From Chryseobacterium sp. BLS98 (GTDB lineage Bacteria; Bacteroidota; Bacteroidia; Flavobacteriales; Weeksellaceae), in contig NZ_LFNF01000001.1 of assembly GCF_001045445.1 (NCBI RefSeq), positions 806,001 to 870,000 on the forward strand: 64,000 nt of DNA, written 5' to 3'. This document shows positions 59,914 through 64,000 of this stretch, one piece after another. The position numbers were made by a program, and so were the translations under genes. The notes beneath the pieces were generated by a model. It worked only from the letters and a program-made list of their open reading frames with translations, did no database searches and was not told the origin of the DNA. The stretch's first letter is position 1; each line of letters starts with the position of its first letter.

Positions 59914-61104
59914 TTATAGGGCCACTTTTTTATTTTTAAATGAACGATAGGCAAACCAAACGGCAATGCAAGCAATGCCTGCCCGAATCAGCACCATCGG
60001 CATAATGGAATCTGCCTCTAAGAAACCAGCAAGTCCTGAGAGTAAAAAGGTAACCATGAGCTGCATAAATCCCATTACAGCAGCAGCAGTTCCACGTCCT
60101 TCTTTGAAAGGTGATAAAGCATGAGCAGAAGTAATCGGAAACAAAATTCCTATGGCCAATAATGACAGGTACAGCATCATAATTTCCAGTGCCACTGAAA
60201 GATTTCCGGCTACGATGAGGATGTGAAGGCTGCATACCGCCAGTAAGATCAGGGTAGCTGATAATAAAAGCTTTGTGTCATTTATTCTCTTTATTAATTT
60301 AGGGGTAAGGTAGGCTGCTGTTATCAGGGCTAATGAATTGAATCCAAATATCAGACTGAAAACACCGCTGGAGAAGCTGTGGAGCTTCATAAATAAAAAC
60401 GGGGCATTGGAAATATAAATGATAAGGGAAGCAAAGGCGATACTTCCAATCATGGTACTGCTGATGAATTCTTTGTTGGAGATTATTATTTTCAGATGGT
60501 CTTTTAGTTTTTTTTCATCTTCTGTATGATCGGAAAGTGTTTGCTTCGAATTGGTTTCAGGAACAAATTTAAACACCATAAACAGGGTTATCAGGCCAAG
60601 AATAGTTAAAAAAGCAAAGGAACTATTCCATCCCCAGAATTTAAGAAATACACTTCCGAGTAAGGGAGCAATAATGGGGGCAATACCGCTTATCTGAGAC
60701 TGCTGAGAAAAGATGGCTACAGATTTTTGTCTGTCGTACAGGTCAATAACGATTGCTCTTCCGATTACAATTCCCGCACTTCCACCAAACGCCTGAAGAA
60801 AACGCATCGCCCAAAGCACGTAAATGTTTTCTGTAAAAAATATGGCTGTAGCACCTACAATAAAGAGGAAAAGTCCACAATACAGCATGGGTTTACGTCC
60901 TGTTCTGTCAGACAAAGGCCCCCAAAGTAACTGTCCGAAGGCAAATCCTGCAAAAAACACAGAAATTGAAATCTGAATATGTCCTATATCGGTTTGGAAA
61001 ATCTGGGCCATGCTCGGAAAAGCAGGCAGATAAAGGTCTATACTCAGTGATTCCAGGGTGTTGAGCAGTGCCAGAATAAATACTACGATACTTAAGTTTT
61101 TCAT
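59914..61104 (-). CDS. Bcr/CflA-type MFS multidrug exporter
   Basis: A 396-residue transporter with twelve predicted helices. It begins LNTLESLSIDLYLPAFPSMAQIFQTD with the drug:H+ antiporter motif LWGPLSDRTGRKPML in loop 2-3, and GRAIVIDLYDRQKSVA in the fourth to fifth helix region. These fit the Bcr/CflA branch, exporters of bicyclomycin, chloramphenicol and related compounds. It lies 173 bases downstream of an AraC-type regulator on the same strand, which may control it. Confidence 0.88.
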   Translation of the reverse strand: MKNLSIVVFILALLNTLESLSIDLYLPAFPSMAQIFQTDIGHIQISISVFFAGFAFGQLLWGPLSDRTGRKPMLYCGLFLFIVGATAIFFTENIYVLWAMRFLQAFGGSAGIVIGRAIVIDLYDRQKSVAIFSQQSQISGIAPIIAPLLGSVFLKFWGWNSSFAFLTILGLITLFMVFKFVPETNSKQTLSDHTEDEKKLKDHLKIIISNKEFISSTMIGSIAFASLIIYISNAPFLFMKLHSFSSGVFSLIFGFNSLALITAAYLTPKLIKRINDTKLLLSATLILLAVCSLHILIVAGNLSVALEIMMLYLSLLAIGILFPITSAHALSPFKEGRGTAAAVMGFMQLMVTFLLSGLAGFLEADSIMPMVLIRAGIACIAVWFAYRSFKNKKVAL

Positions 61105-61277
61105 AAAGGGGGGGGTAAGTCAGTAAAAACAATCCGCAAAGGCGGTTTTTCTTCCGGCAAAATTGCTTTAAAAAGTAAAGCAACTCAATACAAGAACTGG
61201 AGGAACACTGGTACAAATTGAGGATTTTATTTTATACCTCCCTTATTTAATTCAATTTTAAAAGAATATTTTGAAGA

Positions 61278-62096
61278 TTATGACTTCCCTGTTTTAAAAC
61301 CTTCAGGATTCTGACCTGTCTGTTTTCTGAAAAAACGGGAGAAATAGGAAGCATCGCTAAATCCAAGTTTAAAAGCAATTTCTTTAACGGTTAATGCTCC
61401 AAAGCTAAGTTCTCTTTTAGCTTCCAGCAAAAGACGCTGGGCAATCATTTTTTTCACGGTAGTTCCTCTTGAACGGCGGACAATATCATTAAGATGATGA
61501 GTACTTATTTTAAGCTGTTCTGCATAGAAATTGGTATCTCTTTGGGCAATATAATGCTCTTCTATCAGGCTTATTAATTTCTGGATACGCTGCCTGTCAT
61601 TAATTGAAGGGTCCTGTAAGCTAATCTGTTCTGTAAAAATAATACAGAATGCTCTCAGGTAGGTTTTTAATAAATCGATCCTCGACATGCCATTATATTC
61701 TTTCTCTATAAGCGAAATGACCATACTGCAGGCTGTCTCATTTTCTTCGTCCAACAAGAATGGAATTATTCCTCCGGTCAAGATGGATTCAATATCACAC
61801 GCTTCTTTGAATATTTCTCTGCTAACGGCAAGTACATATCCCTTTTCACCTCTCAGCTTCATATTGAATACCTGGCCGGGTGCAATGATACAGATCTGGT
61901 TATTTTTGAGGCTATAACTTTCAAAATCCAGTTCTAAATAACTATCTTCTTTCACTTCCTGGAACCATATGATTTCAAAGAAATTATGCCGGTGAATATC
62001 ATTAAAATTCTCCGGATGACCAGTGTCGAGAGTCATTAGCTGAAACTGTTCGGTGGTGAGATGGTGAGTGGGAATGTTTTTTTCGGATGGGGGCAT
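61278..62096 (-). CDS. AraC-family transcriptional regulator
   Basis: A 272-residue regulator. The N-terminal cupin-like sensor (1-150) has TGHPENFNDIHRHNFFEIIWFQE. The C-terminal double helix-turn-helix contains RGTTVKKMIAQRLLLEAKRELSFGALTVKEIAFKLGFSDASYFSRFFRKQTGQNPEGF, the AraC signature. It is probably the regulator of the MFS exporter gene downstream on the same strand; the inducer is unknown. Confidence 0.9.
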   Translation of the reverse strand: MPPSEKNIPTHHLTTEQFQLMTLDTGHPENFNDIHRHNFFEIIWFQEVKEDSYLELDFESYSLKNNQICIIAPGQVFNMKLRGEKGYVLAVSREIFKEACDIESILTGGIIPFLLDEENETACSMVISLIEKEYNGMSRIDLLKTYLRAFCIIFTEQISLQDPSINDRQRIQKLISLIEEHYIAQRDTNFYAEQLKISTHHLNDIVRRSRGTTVKKMIAQRLLLEAKRELSFGALTVKEIAFKLGFSDASYFSRFFRKQTGQNPEGFKTGKS

Positions 62097-62242
62097 CTTT
62101 GTTTTTGAATGATAAATGTAGAAAATATTTGCTTATAAAAAGAACCGCTAGAATATTGCAATGGATCTTTTATGGTATGAAGCAATGAATATTCTGTAAA
62201 AGCTAAATTATTTCTTTAATAAAAGTAGGTATATTATAAAAT

Positions 62243-62270
62243 GAAAATCCCGCTTTTCAGCGGGATTTTC
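62243..62270 (-). terminator. Terminator of the RHS toxin unit
   Basis: A perfect 12-bp stem (GAAAATCCCGCT and its complement at 62259-62270, loop TTTC on the plus strand). It lies directly after the stop of the small membrane protein and has T-rich arms on the minus strand. Confidence 0.75.
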
Positions 62271-62271
62271 A

Positions 62272-62523
62272 CTAACCATTTACAATAAATTTATATGTTA
62301 TAAATATCATTATTAAAACGATTAACACATTGATTATATGAGCAAAAGTAATAAGCTTTTTGAAAAATAATAATGTTGATAATTGTACCAAAATTAGAGG
62401 AACTATTATATAAAGATCAACATAATATGCCCCAAAAAAATTTTTTGACGGTACTAGGTTTATAACTAAAGTTAAAACAATAGAAATAACAATACTGGCA
62501 TATATTATTTTACTTGACCCCAT
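62272..62523 (-). CDS. Small three-helix membrane protein, candidate immunity protein
   Basis: An 83-residue protein with three hydrophobic stretches (IIYASIVISIVLTLVINL, LYIIVPLILVQLSTLLFF, INVLIVLIMIFITYKFIV) and almost no soluble part. Its start overlaps the RHS toxin stop by 14 bases, so the two are coupled. A membrane-bound immunity protein fits a toxin with a lipase-like tip that attacks membranes. The family is not recognised, and the function is inferred from position. Confidence 0.65.
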   Translation of the reverse strand: MGSSKIIYASIVISIVLTLVINLVPSKNFFGAYYVDLYIIVPLILVQLSTLLFFKKLITFAHIINVLIVLIMIFITYKFIVNG

Positions 62524-64000
62524 TTTGCTGTAATTTTCGTCCTAATTGTTCAATTCTTTTATCTACTTCTTTTCCTGGTCTTGCTAAATCAAAATGAGCA
62601 CCATCATCACCATCTCCCAAAGGACTGTTTTGTATTCCTCCTCTTATAAATTGTCCTTCAGTTTTAGGATTACTTAAATGGTCTCCTTTAATATCTTCTC
62701 TTATTATATTTCCAATTTTACCTGCTTTTTGATATTCTTTTAATTTATTCATCAAATCACTATCATCAGATGTAGGACTTCCTACTAAAATTAAATTATC
62801 AACTTTGTATCCCTTATCTGCTAGCCCGATTGCAAGATGTTCTTGTAAAACAGAACCATAACTATAACCAGTAAGATTTAATTGCTCGCCATCTTTTAAA
62901 GGATTTTTCTTTAAATCATTTAAAATACCTTTCAGTGCTATTTTATATTGTTTATCATCGGAAGCACTATGCTTTTGAGATGAAGAAAATTCTGGATTCG
63001 TCCAATATGCTTGTTTATTACGAAAATCATTTACAAACCCTATATCTCCAATTTTACCATGGCTTGCATTAACTCTTTTAAAGCCTCTTATCCCTAACGA
63101 TGTCCATATTGATTTAAAACGACCTATATAATTCCATCCATCAGAATCATTTCCTGCCCCTCCAACGAAGTATACCCTACGACCGTCAGGGTCAATGGCA
63201 TTGATTGGGTTTTGCATACAATACACATAAGGGCTCCAAGAGGGATACTTCTCCGCCAAAGGATCCACATTTAACCAAAGAGAAACTCTAGGATTATAAT
63301 ACCTCGCTCCATAATAGTAGTACCCAGTTTCAGCATCAAGTTCCTTGCCATTAAATTTGTATGGGCTATAGTTACTGTTTCTGTGATTTTCCACAAAGGT
63401 TTCGCCACTTGGGAAGTATTCTATATTTTGGGTTACCTCTCCATCTGCACCTGTAATAAAGCTGCTTGAACCTAAATGATCCGGATGGAACCAATAGATT
63501 TCTTTTTCCTTATCTCCTGCATAATCATTAACACAAGCTCCATTGTATCCTGCATTTTGCCCATAGTTAGGTGGTGGCGTGATGTTGTTCTGTTGCATTA
63601 CTGTCAGACTGCTTTGTGTAGAAGTTTGTAAAATGGTATTAGACACATTGGCTGGATTAATAGGCGGAGTGCTTCCTGCAAATGGGATGATTAGCCAGTT
63701 ACAATCAAAAACTCCAATATTATCGCTTGTTCCATTCTTAGTTACTATTCTCTGGGATCCTGCATAATAATGTTTTGTATAACGAGGAAGTGATACACCT
63801 CCAAGGCTATCAAAATAAAGGTTCATTGTCAACAGTCCATTAGGGTAAATAGTTGCTGAATGGTATGTCATAAGTGTCTGCGGCCATGTATTTGTCTGCT
63901 CTGCTCTTGTTCTGAAAAGCATCCCTGAATACATTACATCTTTAATAATTCTTTCTCCTCCCGCATCATAGGTATAGATCGCTGCTCCGTCAACTTCAGG
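62510..64000 (-). CDS. RHS-repeat protein with lipase-like toxin tip, N-terminus outside window
   Basis: The minus-strand frame is open to the right edge: codons beyond the first visible Met read IYTYDAGGERIIKD, an RHS YD repeat. This is therefore the C-terminal part of a large polymorphic toxin. The RHS core ends with YWFHPDHLGSSSFIT, YYYGARYYNPRVSLW and NPINAIDPDGR. The remaining 220 residues are the toxin. A serine-hydrolase nucleophile elbow GYSYG lies at 62855-62869, followed by LILVGSPTSDDSDL with candidate Asp and a GAHFDLA histidine near the end. A phospholipase or other lipid-esterase activity is inferred. The small membrane protein gene follows with overlap. Confidence 0.8.
   Translation of the reverse strand, partial: PEVDGAAIYTYDAGGERIIKDVMYSGMLFRTRAEQTNTWPQTLMTYHSATIYPNGLLTMNLYFDSLGGVSLPRYTKHYYAGSQRIVTKNGTSDNIGVFDCNWLIIPFAGSTPPINPANVSNTILQTSTQSSLTVMQQNNITPPPNYGQNAGYNGACVNDYAGDKEKEIYWFHPDHLGSSSFITGADGEVTQNIEYFPSGETFVENHRNSNYSPYKFNGKELDAETGYYYYGARYYNPRVSLWLNVDPLAEKYPSWSPYVYCMQNPINAIDPDGRRVYFVGGAGNDSDGWNYIGRFKSIWTSLGIRGFKRVNASHGKIGDIGFVNDFRNKQAYWTNPEFSSSQKHSASDDKQYKIALKGILNDLKKNPLKDGEQLNLTGYSYGSVLQEHLAIGLADKGYKVDNLILVGSPTSDDSDLMNKLKEYQKAGKIGNIIREDIKGDHLSNPKTEGQFIRGGIQNSPLGDGDDGAHFDLARPGKEVDKRIEQLGRKLQQNGVK

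Noticed and set aside
1..64000. Mobile element, CRISPR array or prophage
   Set aside because: No transposase, integrase, regularly spaced repeats, att-like flanks or phage structural genes were found; VgrG and PAAR genes here fit T6SS cargo better than a phage tail.

Overview
The window looks like a chromosomal segment of a Flavobacteriia member, most likely Chryseobacterium or a close Weeksellaceae relative. The evidence is AT-rich DNA, Bacteroidota promoter boxes (TAnnTTTG with an upstream TTTG or TTG), a type IX secretion sorting domain, an S46 dipeptidyl-peptidase, a TonB receptor with a carboxypeptidase-regulatory domain, short GG-leader peptides and a subtype-iii-like VgrG. I see no rRNA, tRNA, CRISPR array, transposase or integrase. 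The genus is inferred from protein character, not from a marker gene.

Layout. 1-2314: end of a repeat-rich surface protein and a small secreted protein. 2423-5700: META lipoprotein, DPP7-type peptidase and a YdeI/DUF1905 protein. 5743-10350: beta-helix protein and a stand-alone A-T-R (adenylation, carrier, reductase) enzyme. 10728-16076: ComM-like ATPase, T9SS cargo protein, a beta-barrel protein with an anti-sigma-like N-terminus, its ECF sigma factor, and a lipoprotein. 16476-19123: lipoprotein, membrane protein and a NarL-type two-component pair. 19581-21502: caspase-like and trypsin-like protease pair. 21617-24297: three tandem C1q-like secreted proteins. 25055-26954: small operon of zincin, CsaA, PolB-type exonuclease and MIP18 protein.

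27074-37161 is a type VI secretion cargo island read on the minus strand. It holds VgrG, a PAAR-like protein with a lytic-transglycosylase-like tail and a lipoprotein. Then come a lysozyme-like effector and a lipoprotein, a protein of unknown role, and an M15-like peptidase effector and a lipoprotein. All three toxins look directed at peptidoglycan, and each is followed by an overlapping gene for a lipoprotein that could be its immunity protein. The structural T6SS genes are not in the window.

37542-53713 is dominated by assimilatory sulfur metabolism. After a mercaptopyruvate sulfurtransferase and an HMG-CoA-lyase-like gene come (3' to 5' on the minus strand) a siroheme-dehydrogenase/TSUP-permease fusion, a TonB receptor, cysI, cysJ, cobA, cysK, cysE, cysN, cysD, cysH and an Rrf2 regulator. 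Sulfate is activated by CysDN and reduced by an Fe-S APS reductase. Siroheme sulfite reductase makes sulfide, and CysE/CysK fix it into cysteine. CobA and the fusion protein supply siroheme. A 23-bp palindrome covers the -33 element of the cysH promoter and is a strong candidate operator for the Rrf2 protein.

53858-64000: peptidase T, a TonB-C-like secreted protein, a cysteine-rich GG-leader peptide, an outer-membrane barrel, a LytS/LytTR pair, an outer membrane protein, an MFS exporter and an AraC regulator. Last come a small three-helix membrane protein and the C-terminal part of an RHS toxin with a lipase-like tip, cut by the window edge.
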